Assembly (NCBI GenBank): GCA_002707365.1
Contig: PAMQ01000017.1
Span: 1 to 64,000, forward strand
DNA length: 64,000 bases
Direction of reading: 5' to 3'
DNA from: Trueperaceae bacterium
Lineage (GTDB): Bacteria > Deinococcota > Deinococci > Deinococcales > Trueperaceae
The translations under genes were made by a program, and so were the position numbers. The notes under the pieces were generated by a model that had not been told where the DNA came from, did not search any database, and worked only from the letters and a program-made list of their open reading frames with translations. Below, piece by piece: positions 21,833 to 31,132 of the stretch. The number at the start of each line of letters is the position of its first letter. Positions within the stretch are counted from its first letter, which is position 1.

Positions 21833-22684
21833 CTAAATTAATTTTTTAAAGACCTGAGTTAGTTTTGGGGGAAGGTTATTAAAATCTTCCGAAGAGATAT
21901 TAGTAAGGGATCGTTCTAGCCGTAGGGCTAGAAAACAGCAGGCTGCTGTTTTCAGTTGAGCACTTATAATGGGGTCAGTAAGGGCTTGAGGCAATAGTTC
22001 GTTGAGTTGCGTCAAGAGAGTTTGTTTTGCCAAATGACGGGCAACGTTACGTTCCTCCATGCTTAGTTCAGGTGTAACCGCATCAGGTTTTACCGTGAAA
22101 GTACGACTGGCCCTTTGTACGTTGCTTTGAGATGTATACCGCTGACAAGTATCACATAATCCTTGCTTCGGAGATATGGAGCTGCATAAAAAGCATGGGG
22201 TCCATCCTTCAGCTTCTTTGCGAGCGCGATAGGTAAGCATGGCTCGTCCCGCCTGCATAGCTTGACTGGCAAGATCCTTAGGCAAATTGAGTTCATCAAG
22301 TTGGAGAGCTAGTTGGTTAAGAGCTATCGGATCCAATGAAACGTCTAAGGAGCTAGGTTCATTTTCTTTCGAACGTGTTTTTAAGGCGGGCCGACCAGTG
22401 CGGAAACGTAAATCCTTTACCTCGTTAATATCGAAACGATCGCGGTAGGCATCTAAGAACCGTTCTCGCTGCATAGAAAGATGCATAGAAGTTTCGCTGT
22501 CAGGAACGTCAACGTAAAGGATGCCGTCCTTAAAAGATCGGCCGGTGGTAAAGCTGCCCAATTCTGGGCCGGCAATTTTGGGCCACAAAAGAACTACCTC
22601 GGCTCTACGAATGGCTCGCTTAATTCCTTTACGCTGGAAAAGTTTAGTGAGCAAGTAGGATACGTGTCGAGTGTCACGAGGCAA
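21833..22684 (-). CDS. DUF721/DciA-like protein with a zinc-ribbon
   Basis: The first 100 residues match the DUF721 (DciA) fold, in which a KH-like domain helps load the replicative helicase in many bacteria. Visible parts are AIRRAEVVLLWPKIAGPEL and DGILYVDVPDSETSMHL. A middle segment follows, then a four-cysteine knuckle (Cys164, Cys167, Cys177, Cys180) and a helical C-terminal part rich in Leu. The 283 residues make it longer than typical DciA. Its start overlaps the end of recF by 11 bases, so recF and this gene form an operon, an arrangement known for DUF721 genes near recF and gyrB. The helicase-loading role is inferred from the family. Confidence 0.7.
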   Translation of the reverse strand: MPRDTRHVSYLLTKLFQRKGIKRAIRRAEVVLLWPKIAGPELGSFTTGRSFKDGILYVDVPDSETSMHLSMQRERFLDAYRDRFDINEVKDLRFRTGRPALKTRSKENEPSSLDVSLDPIALNQLALQLDELNLPKDLASQAMQAGRAMLTYRARKEAEGWTPCFLCSSISPKQGLCDTCQRYTSQSNVQRASRTFTVKPDAVTPELSMEERNVARHLAKQTLLTQLNELLPQALTDPIISAQLKTAACCFLALRLERSLTNISSEDFNNLPPKLTQVFKKLI

Positions 22685-23720
22685 CTATGGTTCCCCCATC
22701 TATTCGAAAGTCGTTGTGGGTCCCGGGTGGTGGTTCGGTCCCACTAACCAAAGCTTGAGAACTTGTGTTGGCTAAATCTAGCAGAAATTCTCTACGAGAA
22801 GCATCAAGTTCAGCACTGAAGTCGTCAAGTAGTAAAATCGGCGTTTCCTGATGTTTTGTTTCTAGCAGTCTGAATTCGGCTATCCGGAGTGCGAGGGCCG
22901 TAGTTCTTGCCTCACCCCGAGATCCATAAGTTTGAATGCTATGACCGGAAAGTCGCAGGTCTAGGTCGTCCCGATGAGGCCCAACAACTGTAATACCTCT
23001 GACTTTTTCTTCAGGTCGACTGGCGATTAGAGCTTCAGTAAACGGTAGATCACCGTAGGCTCGCTTCAGGGTGATAGTAAGTGGTTTTAGCGGACCAGCA
23101 ATGTCTCGGTAAGCTTGGTTTGAAAGCTCCTCAATACGTACAGATACCCTTGTTCGTAAGCTGTCTATTTCTTGGGCTAGATTTGAAAGGCGTTCAGTCC
23201 ATATATCTAGAGAGGTTCCTGCATTATGAGATTTTAGACAGGCATTTCGTTGTTCCACAACGCGATTATACTCGCGAAGAATGACCGTATAGCGAGGGGA
23301 TAGCTTGGATAGTACCCCATCAATGTAACCACGTCTTTTTGAAGGAGATCCGTGTATAAGCTCGGCGTCATCTGGTGCTATCAGTACTGCGCTACTGATC
23401 CGAGAGATGTCTTGGGTACGAGCAATTTGACCGTCAATCTTCAAAATTTTTCGTCCTGGGGATAGGCCAACTTCGATAGAGTTTAGCCCTAACTGATTTT
23501 CTATAACAACCCCGATGTGGGCCTGCTCTTGCCCTAAAGATACTGACTCTGCTATTCGTTTCCCTACTAATTCTCCTGTTAGTCCTAGGTAAGCAGCATG
23601 AAACAAGTTAGATTTCCCCGCAGCATTTGGGACAACTACGCCTGTAATTCCTCCCTTGAAACAAAGAGAAGGTGTAACCAAATTACGGAAATTCAAAAGG
23701 GAGAGAGAGTAAAGTCTCAC
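22674..23720 (-). CDS. recF: DNA replication and repair protein RecF
   Basis: SMC-like ATPase that, with RecO and RecR, loads RecA at single-strand gaps. The 348-residue protein matches deinococcal RecF in order: LRLLNFRNL-like start, PNAAGKSNLFHAAYLGLTGE, LIAPDDAELIHGSPSKRR, GPHRDDL, YGSRGEARTTALALRIAE and the Walker B block PILLLDDFSAELD. One oddity is that the first glycine of Walker A is Val30 (VPNAAGKS instead of GPNAAGKS). The start is GTG 23720, six bases after TAGACT with no ribosome binding site, so the transcript is probably leaderless. The DUF721 gene follows with an 11-base overlap. dnaA and dnaN are not adjacent. Confidence 0.93.
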   Translation of the reverse strand: MRLYSLSLLNFRNLVTPSLCFKGGITGVVVPNAAGKSNLFHAAYLGLTGELVGKRIAESVSLGQEQAHIGVVIENQLGLNSIEVGLSPGRKILKIDGQIARTQDISRISSAVLIAPDDAELIHGSPSKRRGYIDGVLSKLSPRYTVILREYNRVVEQRNACLKSHNAGTSLDIWTERLSNLAQEIDSLRTRVSVRIEELSNQAYRDIAGPLKPLTITLKRAYGDLPFTEALIASRPEEKVRGITVVGPHRDDLDLRLSGHSIQTYGSRGEARTTALALRIAEFRLLETKHQETPILLLDDFSAELDASRREFLLDLANTSSQALVSGTEPPPGTHNDFRIDGGTIVAS

Positions 23721-24103
23721 TTGACTAGTCTAACTCCCTGTTAATTGGAATCATGTTGACTTTGTTTTTAGGTAGGCAAAAAAGGTTATGTTTTATTGGT
23801 TTTGAGTATTGGTTGAAGTAGTGAGTTCAGTATTGTTGATAGGGGTATCAGTTTAGATCTGAGGAGTTATCTTATTTGCTTCTTCCGGTAAATTGCGTGA
23901 TAGGGTTCCATCCTTTAACGTTTTGCATTGGACTAAAATACGGACGCTAATTGGTTATGAGAGACCGGAATCTTTGAATAAAGACTATTCGCAGAATGTT
24001 TCTAAAAAATAAACCTGCATTTTGTTTACAGAGCCCATTCTTACTGAAATACAGGTGTGTAAATATTATTCGGAATCGTTATGATTTATGTTAAGGTGAG
24101 GTT
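23721..24103. other. Gene-free region between recF and sufS
   Basis: No gene or RNA is recognised in these 383 AT-rich bases between divergent genes. The recF end carries the TAGACT box. The sufS end carries TATGAT (24080-24085) as a possible -10 and the ribosome binding site AAGGTGAGG. No known iron-sulfur regulator site was identified by eye. Confidence 0.4.
23727..23732 (-). promoter_or_regulatory. TANNNT box (TAGACT) 6 bases before recF
   Basis: On the minus strand TAGACT is followed by AGTCAA and the GTG of recF. The same hexamer occurs at the same spacing before the FUN14 gene and one base further away before bamA. No ribosome binding site is present. Confidence 0.55.
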
Positions 24104-25336
24104 ATGTTTTTGGATCCCCTTGTTTTACGGAGGGATTTTCCTATTTTGGACCGGCAGATCAATGGTAAGCCACTCGTTTATCTCGATAGTGCAGCGTCTT
24201 CACAAAAGCCGAAGCAGGTAATTGAAGCAATGACTGAATATTATTACCACCACCATGCCAATGTACATCGGGGGGCACATACGCTTGCTAGCGAAGCCAC
24301 GCAAATGTATGAAGCAGCGCGCTGCAAGGTGGCTGGTTTCATAGGGGCAACAGATCCGGCCTCAGTGGTGTTCACCCGTAATACAACTGAAGCCATGAAT
24401 CTAGTTGCGTATAGCTGGGCTAGGACTAATTTAGTAGCTGGCGACGAGATTGTCGTTACAGAAGCGGAACATCACGCTAATCTTGTGCCTTGGCACCAGC
24501 TAGTCGAAGAGCGTGATGTTCGCTTGCGGGTTGTGAGTTTAAGTTCGGACCATAGAACTCACCTTGAGGCTTTTCAAGAAGCAGTCACCAAGCGTACTCG
24601 ATTGGTTTCTACCTGGCACATGTCGAATGTGCTTGGAGCTATCAACCCAATCGAGGAGATTGCTGATATCGCACATGCTGTCGGAGCATTATTGCTAGTG
24701 GATGGGGCTCAAGCAGTTCCTCACCTACCAGTAAATGTAGAATCGCTCGGTGCGGACTTTTATGCTATCAGCGGCCACAAAATGTGTGGTCCTACCGGGA
24801 TAGGAGCTCTCTGGGCAAAACCTGAGATTCTCCGAGAGATGCCCCCGTTTATGGGAGGGGGGGAAATGATTGAAAGGGTAGCGTTGGAGGCTAGTACTTA
24901 TGCGGATATTCCGACTCGGTTTGAGGCTGGAACCCCTAGTATTGCTGAAGCTATTGGGTTTGGTGCTGCTGTTGACTATCTTGAAACTATCACTATGGAA
25001 GCAATTGCAAAGCATGACGCGGAGCTAGTAAGTTACGCTTTAAATAGCTTAAAGGCCATTGAGGGTATCACTCTGTATGGTCCAGAGGGTGCTGATCGCG
25101 GCGGTATTGTCGCCTTTAACGTTGAAGGTGTACATCCTCATGATGTTGCAACTGCTCTTGACCAGGAAGGTATTGCGGTGCGGGCTGGTAAGCATTGCGC
25201 TCACCCTCTCATGGATGCGTTAGAGGCCCCCTCAATGGTGCGAGCGAGCTTCTACTTTTACAATACAGAGACAGAGATTGATCAGCTCTCATATGGACTC
25301 CAAAAGGCCCACGAATTTTTTACGGCTTTCTCCTGA
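24104..25336 (+). CDS. sufS: Cysteine desulfurase SufS
   Basis: PLP enzyme that takes sulfur from cysteine and passes it as a persulfide to SufU for iron-sulfur cluster assembly. The 410-residue protein has YLDSAASSQKP, RGAHTLASEAT, the PLP lysine Lys226 in SGHKMCGPTGIGALW and the catalytic cysteine Cys365 in RAGKHCAHPLMD. RAGKHC is typical of SufS (group II). The ATG follows AAGGTGAGG. The sufU GTG begins 16 bases after the stop. The scaffold genes sufBCD are not in the window. Confidence 0.96.
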   Translation: MFLDPLVLRRDFPILDRQINGKPLVYLDSAASSQKPKQVIEAMTEYYYHHHANVHRGAHTLASEATQMYEAARCKVAGFIGATDPASVVFTRNTTEAMNLVAYSWARTNLVAGDEIVVTEAEHHANLVPWHQLVEERDVRLRVVSLSSDHRTHLEAFQEAVTKRTRLVSTWHMSNVLGAINPIEEIADIAHAVGALLLVDGAQAVPHLPVNVESLGADFYAISGHKMCGPTGIGALWAKPEILREMPPFMGGGEMIERVALEASTYADIPTRFEAGTPSIAEAIGFGAAVDYLETITMEAIAKHDAELVSYALNSLKAIEGITLYGPEGADRGGIVAFNVEGVHPHDVATALDQEGIAVRAGKHCAHPLMDALEAPSMVRASFYFYNTETEIDQLSYGLQKAHEFFTAFS

Positions 25337-25351
25337 GCAGGAGGGAATGTT

Positions 25352-25780
25352 GTGGCGTTTCTTGACAACCTCTACAAAGAAATAATTCTCGAGCACTATA
25401 AGAGACCCCGCAATCGTCGTGAGATACTTGATGCTACCGTGATCCAAGACGGTATTAATCCTTCGTGCGGCGATGAGCTGGAACTATATTTAGTCATAGA
25501 TAGTGGGGTTATCAGTCAGGTCGGATTTATTGGTGAGGGTTGTGCAATTAGTCAGGCGAGTGCGTCGATGATGACCGAAGCAATTCAGGGGAAGTCAGTA
25601 TTGCAAGCCCTTAAGACAAGTGAAAGTTTCAAGAAAATGATTCATAATGGCGAGCCTGATGAGGATTTAGGTGATTTGATAATGTTGCAGGGAGTTAGCA
25701 AGCTTCATGCTCGGGTAAAATGCGCAACCCTATCGTGGGTCACTCTTGAACGTGCTCTTGCAGAGGCTGATGAGTCGTAA
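25352..25780 (+). CDS. sufU: Sulfur-transfer protein SufU
   Basis: Zinc-dependent sulfur acceptor that works with SufS in Gram-positive and Deinococcus-type Suf systems. The 142-residue protein carries the ligands Cys39 and Asp41 (NPSCGDELE), Cys64 (GEGCAISQAS) and Cys124 (ARVKCATLSW), all at the expected places. The region between about 75 and 110 has the insertion that separates SufU from the IscU scaffold. The start is GTG 25352 behind CAGGAGGGA, 16 bases after sufS, so the two form an operon. No gene follows for 273 bases. Confidence 0.95.
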   Translation: MAFLDNLYKEIILEHYKRPRNRREILDATVIQDGINPSCGDELELYLVIDSGVISQVGFIGEGCAISQASASMMTEAIQGKSVLQALKTSESFKKMIHNGEPDEDLGDLIMLQGVSKLHARVKCATLSWVTLERALAEADES

Positions 25781-26053
25781 AAGCCTCAAGGAGGTATAGG
25801 AGATTTACGGTAGCATTAGAATATGGACGTCTAAGGTAGAGATTGTTTACGATTAAATTAACTATATATTCAGAGAAGTATTCAGCATGCCAGATGTTAG
25901 ATAATCCAGATAGGTTTCGATTCTTAAAAGTGGTTTTGAGGTAAATGAGGATAAGTATTGATTCGGTGGTCTGTTTACCTTAATATTTTGTTGCCCGCAA
26001 ACCAGAAAGCCATCTCAATGCTTTAGTTCGTTCCCTATCTGAAACATAAGAAT

Positions 26054-26689
26054 TCATAAGAACAGAGATGAACCAATACGTACTATGGTAGCCCCTTCTT
26101 CTATTGCTACTTCGAAGTCACCACTCATGCCCATTGACAAGACTGATAGCCCTAACTCATTGCATAGTTTGCGTAATCTTTGGAATGAAGCTCTTGACAT
26201 TTCAGGATTAGGGTTAAAAGGTGCCATTCCCATTAGTCCCTCAACAGAAACGTGTTTTAACGTTCGGGTGTAGTCTAATAGAGCTGCTGCGTTTTCTGGT
26301 TCAATGCCTAGTTTGGTTGCTTCCCCCGTCATATTCACTTCGATGAGGGTACGGAAGCGGTGATTTAGTTTCAAGCCCTGCAATTCTAGGGCATCAGCTA
26401 ACTTATGAGAGTTTAGGGAGTGAATAAGGTTTGCTTCGGTACAGTATTTAACCTTATTTCGCTGGAGGTTTCCCACTAGATGCCATTCGATGCCCTTAAG
26501 CGAAGAGGCTTTCTTCCTCCATTCTTGAATCCGATTCTCAGCAAGTATGCGATGTCCGTGGCTTAATACGGCGGTTTCGATCTCTTGCAGAGAGCGTCCT
26601 TTAGTTACTGCTACTAGTGTGATGTCTTCGATGTTTCGGCCTGAGCGTTTAGAAGCGTTAGCGATACGCTCCATAACTTCAGGAAACAT
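26054..26689 (-). CDS. yggS: YggS/PLPBP-family pyridoxal phosphate protein
   Basis: PLP-binding protein with an alanine-racemase-like barrel and no known catalytic activity; the family maintains B6 and amino-acid balance. The 211-residue product has Lys30 in LVAVTKGRS as the PLP lysine, EWHLVGNLQRNKVKY, HSLNSHKLADALE, EVNMTGEATKLGI and the final SMGMSGDFEVAIEEGATIVRIGSSLF. ATG 26689 is used; a later in-frame ATG at Met6 would also give a plausible protein. There is no clear ribosome binding site or TANNNT box. It stands alone between sufU and bamA. Confidence 0.92.
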   Translation of the reverse strand: MFPEVMERIANASKRSGRNIEDITLVAVTKGRSLQEIETAVLSHGHRILAENRIQEWRKKASSLKGIEWHLVGNLQRNKVKYCTEANLIHSLNSHKLADALELQGLKLNHRFRTLIEVNMTGEATKLGIEPENAAALLDYTRTLKHVSVEGLMGMAPFNPNPEMSRASFQRLRKLCNELGLSVLSMGMSGDFEVAIEEGATIVRIGSSLFL

Positions 26690-27098
26690 GGAATATGTGA
26701 TCTAAAGGACTATTAGAAACTATCCTTTGGAGTTTACAAAGAGGGCCGGCATCCACCTTCTTTGGCCTTAATTCTTTTTCGTGATGATTATAGTAAGCAG
26801 CTGAGCATCTGCTTGGATGGCATTTGAATCTCCACCTTAAAATGCATCGAAAGTGTCCCAACTTGACTTTCATGACCACGATTCACCCAAATCTTGATTC
26901 CATAATGCTCATTGTTTCGTAGTTAGAATTGGTTCTGTTTCAACGCCCATACCTTACCCTTCATTGACTTTAAAAGCCAAACTCACACCTAATTATCCTC
27001 CAATACTAGTAAAGGTTACTTTGTTAATAATGTAATTATTAGTAATTATTAAATGATCTATGAGAAGTTCTCACCGGAATCAATGTAGACTAATCTTA
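26690..27098. other. AT-rich region between yggS and bamA
   Basis: No gene is supported in these 409 bases. Near bamA there is a tandem copy of GTAATTATTA (27032-27041 and 27042-27051) next to TTAATAAT (27024-27031), giving a very AT-rich tract just upstream of the bamA promoter. It could act as an UP-like element or protein site. An ORF start at 27060 is in frame with bamA but is not preferred. Confidence 0.4.
27086..27091 (+). promoter_or_regulatory. TANNNT box (TAGACT) 7 bases before bamA
   Basis: TAGACT is followed by AATCTTA and ATG 27099. There is no ribosome binding site. The ATG begins a clean signal peptide, which supports both the box and the start. Confidence 0.55.
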
Positions 27099-29744
27099 AT
27101 GCTGCTCAGATCAGTTGTTATAGCCCTAGTTGTATTAGTCTCTTGGTGCGCATCGCAAGATCTCAAGGGGCCTCTTGCCGAAGTGGTAGTTGAAGGTACA
27201 GACAATTACACTGATTTGATTAAGGTGGTTATCAGTGCCCGACCAGGGACTCCGGTAGAGCGAATTCAACTTGAAGCTGAGAGAAATAGAATTTATTCAC
27301 TTGGGACGTTCGAAGAGGTTTCTGTTAGCCTCCAGGACCGGGGTGCTGGTCCTGTACTGATGATAGTAGTTCGTGAGAACCCAAAAATATTTGAGGTGTC
27401 TTTTGACGGAGTTAAGGTGTTGGAAGCCCGATCCTTAAAAGACTATATTAGCCGACAGAATCTGGTTGAAGCTGGTGGGGTATACAACACAATTAGAGCC
27501 GAAGAAGCTATACGTACGCTCCAGTCTGCTTACCGCCAGGTAGGGTTTCCTTTTGATGTGTCAGTTGTTCTGACTGTCGAGCCTGTCCCAGGGGCGGGGG
27601 ATGGGTACATGGAGGATCCAGTTCGCCTCCGGTACGAAATAACCGAAAATCAGTCGGTTAATGAGATTGCTTATGAGGGTATAAGTGTAATTGAAATTCC
27701 TAGGCTTAAATCTTTGTTCCGTCCGTTACGCGATAGGGAAGAGGGGTTTGATCTTAGAATCTTTAAGGCAGCTATTGATTCTATTTCAGATGAATATCAA
27801 AGTCTTGGATATCGTCAAAGTGGTGTCAATACAGATACTACCGAACTAGTTGATGGTGTGTTGACTATACGTTTTCGAGAGCTTCGTATTATTAGTATTG
27901 ATACCACAGCGATTGGGATAGATCCTAAAGAGTTGAGTTCTGAAATTGGTGATCTATTTAATTTTGATGTGCTTTTGGAGGATGTTAGACGAATCTCAAA
28001 GGGTCGAAGTAGTGATGTAAGGCTGGTACCACGGGTAATTCCTGCCACAGGTGAAGTTCGCGTGATATTCGAGCTAGGCCCTCCGGAAACTGCCGGGCCC
28101 GTAGCCCAGATTAGGATTGAAGGTAACACTGTACTAGATGCAGAAGAGATCCTAGAAGTTCTTGAACTTCGAAAAGGCGATACTTTTACGTCTACGTTAG
28201 CGGAGGAAGACTTTTTCAAGATTAGGGACCGATATGCCGAGGATGGTTATCTTATTTTGAACCAGTCAGATTTTAATTATCTTGATGGTGTATATGTGCA
28301 ACGCATTACCGAACTTAGGATTTCTGATTATCGAGTTACGTTTAGGGGCGGTAAAGATAACTCCGAAGAATTTCTTGTAACCCGCCAAATGCCAAATGTA
28401 GGAACAGTAGCGAATGAGGCCTTTATTTTAGAAGGACTACGTGCTTTGGCTAAAGAGGGAGCCGTAAGGCCTCTTGGTCGGGAAATCATACCCACTGAGG
28501 ACCCTGAAATGGTCATCGTGAATTTGATAGTCGAAGAAACTAATACTGGTCTTTTTACGCCCTCAGCTCAATACGCTACAAACAATGGATTTTCAGCAGC
28601 AGTGGCTTTCAGTGAGGCTAATTTTTTTGGTCGTGCACATAATATTAGTGCTGATTTGACTGCGCAGACATCAGACATAGGGTTCCAATTCGGTGCAGCT
28701 GTTAGTTACGCGATTCCTTGGGTATATTTTGACCGATTTGGTTTCCGCGATAATCGTACTTCTGTCGCGTTCTCGCTCTTCAGCGAACCTACGATTAACA
28801 CGCCGTTAACTGCAGATGGTAGCCTCCGAGTTCTCCATCCTGATGCAACTGGTGATAACGACGAGGCAAATCTGGTGCGGGTTGGTGAATACACCTCAAG
28901 AAAGACTGGAGTTCGCCTTAGTGTCGGACGGTCAATATTTCAGGATACTTTTTTGAAAGCTAGCATGTCAGGGGGTGTTAGTCAGAATTGGCTAGAGCCA
29001 CCAAGTACGTTGTGTACATTTGATCAGGCCGGAAATGTTGAAAATGGTGGAGCATGTTTCTTACCAGAGGACGAAGCGACCTCGTTCATCCCACTGGGCG
29101 GGCTCTCATCATTTGTGAGTACCCGTTTAACTTTTGACAATCGAGACAGTATAGATTTCCCTCGGACTGGGGTGGTTGCAACTTCACATGCAGGAATAGG
29201 ATTCGGGAACGACCTTCGCGGCGACGATGGCGGTCGGCAGAATTATGTTTATCAACAGTTGGAATTTGGGGTTAAGACTTATGCAGCTTTGAAAGGTCTC
29301 GCTTCAAGAGGGAGAAATTCTAACCACGTCGTGGCATTTAGGGTTAATGCCGGTCATCAGCTTGGTAATAATTATCCTGCTAGTCGTAGATTTCTGGTTG
29401 GGCGAACCAATGTCGAAGCGACACTAATCCGCGGGTATAAGCTTATTGACTTTAATTTTTCCCGTACCTACCTTACAGGTAGCCTGGAATATCGTTACGA
29501 TTTTGAGCTGGCTACAGCTGCCACCCAGACAGTTATTGGGATAGCTTTCGTTGACCTCGGCTATGCTTCTAGCATGAGTGATTATTCTGACTATGGTACT
29601 CCTGTAGTCGGGAGTGCTGGTCTCGGTGTACAGGTAAATCTAGGTTTTGGTGGCGTGTTGCTACCAGCCTTGCGCTTCGACTACGGGTTTAGTCAGCGGA
29701 ATCCCAAAGGGGTATTTTCTTTTAGGTTAGGGCCAGTGTTTTAA
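27099..29744 (+). CDS. bamA: Outer membrane assembly protein BamA (Omp85 family)
   Basis: Inserts beta-barrel proteins into the outer membrane. From ATG 27099 the product is about 881 residues with a signal peptide (MLLRSVVIALVVLVSWCASQ). Several POTRA-like repeats follow (for example AEVVVEGTDNYTDLIKVV and VAQIRIEGNTVLDAEEIL). The C-terminal barrel has GFSAAVAFSEANFFGRAHN, TRLTFDNRDSIDFPRTG and the strand VGRTNVEATLIRGY, and ends SFRLGPVF with the terminal Phe expected of barrel proteins. An upstream in-frame ATG at 27060 would add 13 residues before the signal peptide and is not favoured. It shows that this organism has an outer membrane of the Deinococcota type. No skp/ompH gene follows. 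Confidence 0.9.
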   Translation: MLLRSVVIALVVLVSWCASQDLKGPLAEVVVEGTDNYTDLIKVVISARPGTPVERIQLEAERNRIYSLGTFEEVSVSLQDRGAGPVLMIVVRENPKIFEVSFDGVKVLEARSLKDYISRQNLVEAGGVYNTIRAEEAIRTLQSAYRQVGFPFDVSVVLTVEPVPGAGDGYMEDPVRLRYEITENQSVNEIAYEGISVIEIPRLKSLFRPLRDREEGFDLRIFKAAIDSISDEYQSLGYRQSGVNTDTTELVDGVLTIRFRELRIISIDTTAIGIDPKELSSEIGDLFNFDVLLEDVRRISKGRSSDVRLVPRVIPATGEVRVIFELGPPETAGPVAQIRIEGNTVLDAEEILEVLELRKGDTFTSTLAEEDFFKIRDRYAEDGYLILNQSDFNYLDGVYVQRITELRISDYRVTFRGGKDNSEEFLVTRQMPNVGTVANEAFILEGLRALAKEGAVRPLGREIIPTEDPEMVIVNLIVEETNTGLFTPSAQYATNNGFSAAVAFSEANFFGRAHNISADLTAQTSDIGFQFGAAVSYAIPWVYFDRFGFRDNRTSVAFSLFSEPTINTPLTADGSLRVLHPDATGDNDEANLVRVGEYTSRKTGVRLSVGRSIFQDTFLKASMSGGVSQNWLEPPSTLCTFDQAGNVENGGACFLPEDEATSFIPLGGLSSFVSTRLTFDNRDSIDFPRTGVVATSHAGIGFGNDLRGDDGGRQNYVYQQLEFGVKTYAALKGLASRGRNSNHVVAFRVNAGHQLGNNYPASRRFLVGRTNVEATLIRGYKLIDFNFSRTYLTGSLEYRYDFELATAATQTVIGIAFVDLGYASSMSDYSDYGTPVVGSAGLGVQVNLGFGGVLLPALRFDYGFSQRNPKGVFSFRLGPVF

Positions 29745-29867
29745 AGGGCTAACCCAATTTTGTCAACATATTGAATTTTGAGAGTAGCCTCTTAAACTAA
29801 AAGAATGAATTTCTCCCCCAATATCTTGTTTATTGACCGACAGGTTTAGAGCTAAGGGGTAATTATC

Positions 29868-29884
29868 AAACAAGTGTTGTTTTT
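29868..29884 (+). terminator. Weak terminator after bamA
   Basis: AAACAA (29868-29873), a GTG loop and TTGTTT (29877-29882) run into further T residues. The stem is short and AT-only, so this is a weak candidate between convergent bamA and ychF. Confidence 0.3.
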
Positions 29885-29960
29885 GGAAAATTAGCAGTCA
29901 GCTTATTCGGAGAATTTCATGTGCAATCTCTGATCCCGTATTTTGGTAATTAGGTGGGGT

Positions 29961-31052
29961 TTAAACGTTGAATAGGAAATGAAGTACGTCACCGTCAAGT
30001 ACTTCGTAATTTTTCCCTTCTGTGCGTAACTTCCACTTTGCTCTAGCTTCTACTAACCCGCCAGTTAGGATTAGTTCTTCGTATGTAATTGCTTCTGCTC
30101 GAATAAATCCGCGCTCGAAATCAGAGTGGATTGTACCTGCTGCTTGGGGGGCCTTAGTGCAACGTGTTGTTGTCCAAGCTCTAACCTCTTTTGTGCTGGC
30201 GGTAAAGAAGGTGATTAGGTCTAAAACTCTATAACCTGTCCTTACTACTCTGTGCAAACCTGGTTCTTTTAGGCCAAGGTCTTTGAGGAATTCCAATGCT
30301 TCTTCTGTCTCGAGATCACTGAGTTCTTGTTCAATTTGAGCAGACACTAATACAATTTCGCTGGTGCCGGTAGCAGAGGCTATGGCTTTTTGGACGTCTT
30401 CTACATGTTGATTGCCTCCTAATATATCTTTTTCAGCTACATTGCATACGTAAAATATGGGTTTGGCAGTTAAAAGGTTTAAATCTCTCGGGAGATCGAT
30501 ATCAATATCTCGTGCTGGTCGGCCTTGCGAGAGATGTTCAATCATGACTTCAGTTTTTCCAAGAAGGATTTCATCAGCTTTGTTAGCTTTGGCGCTCCGT
30601 TGCAGTTTTTCAAGACGCCGCTCTAATGTTGCTATGTCAGCTAGAGCGAGCTCGTTATCAATAATTTCTATGTCTTCTAAAGGATTGATTCTTCCATCAA
30701 CATGGACAACGTTTGGGTCCTCGAAACACCTTACTACATGGGCAATTGCAGAGACCTCACGAATGTGTGCTAGGAATTGATTTCCTAAACCATCACCTTG
30801 GCTAGCTCCCCTCACTAGGCCTGCTATGTCGACGAATTCTACGGTGGTGGGTATAAGGGGCGCCAAGTTTCCTGCCTTGCTATAAAGTTTTCCTAGGACC
30901 TCAAGCCGCTCATCTGGTACTGGTACGACGCCGATGTTTTTATCTATTGTCGCAAACGGATAGTTAGCCGCTTCAACACCTGCTCTGGTAAGAGCATTAA
31001 AAAGGGTGCTCTTGCCGACATTTGGTAGTCCTACTATTCCGATTCCAAGCAT
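29961..31052 (-). CDS. ychF: Ribosome-associated ATPase YchF (OLA1 family)
   Basis: Obg-related P-loop ATPase that binds the ribosome. ATG 31052 gives 363 residues, the family length, and follows AAAGGTGA; the frame is open to 31142 but those codons are not conserved. Motifs are GIVGLPNVGKST (about 5-16), DIAGLVRGASQGDGLGNQFL, and NVAE in the G4 position, which is the YchF hallmark favouring ATP over GTP. The C-terminal TGS-like domain has RAWTTTRCTKAPQAAGTIHSDFE in two blocks. It is divergent from hom. TATACT (minus strand, near 31095-31100) is a possible -10. Confidence 0.95.
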   Translation of the reverse strand: MLGIGIVGLPNVGKSTLFNALTRAGVEAANYPFATIDKNIGVVPVPDERLEVLGKLYSKAGNLAPLIPTTVEFVDIAGLVRGASQGDGLGNQFLAHIREVSAIAHVVRCFEDPNVVHVDGRINPLEDIEIIDNELALADIATLERRLEKLQRSAKANKADEILLGKTEVMIEHLSQGRPARDIDIDLPRDLNLLTAKPIFYVCNVAEKDILGGNQHVEDVQKAIASATGTSEIVLVSAQIEQELSDLETEEALEFLKDLGLKEPGLHRVVRTGYRVLDLITFFTASTKEVRAWTTTRCTKAPQAAGTIHSDFERGFIRAEAITYEELILTGGLVEARAKWKLRTEGKNYEVLDGDVLHFLFNV

Positions 31053-31119
31053 GCGATTGTCACCTTTGGCTTGTGAAGTTCTGTTCGAAGGAGGAGTATA
31101 ACAGGTGCTAAGTGCATGG

Positions 31120-31125
31120 TATCCT
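31120..31125 (+). promoter_or_regulatory. TANNNT box (TATCCT) 7 bases before hom
   Basis: TATCCT is followed by CCCTCGC and ATG 31133. No ribosome binding site is visible, so hom-thrC is probably leaderless for its first gene. Confidence 0.45.
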
Positions 31126-31132
31126 CCCTCGC

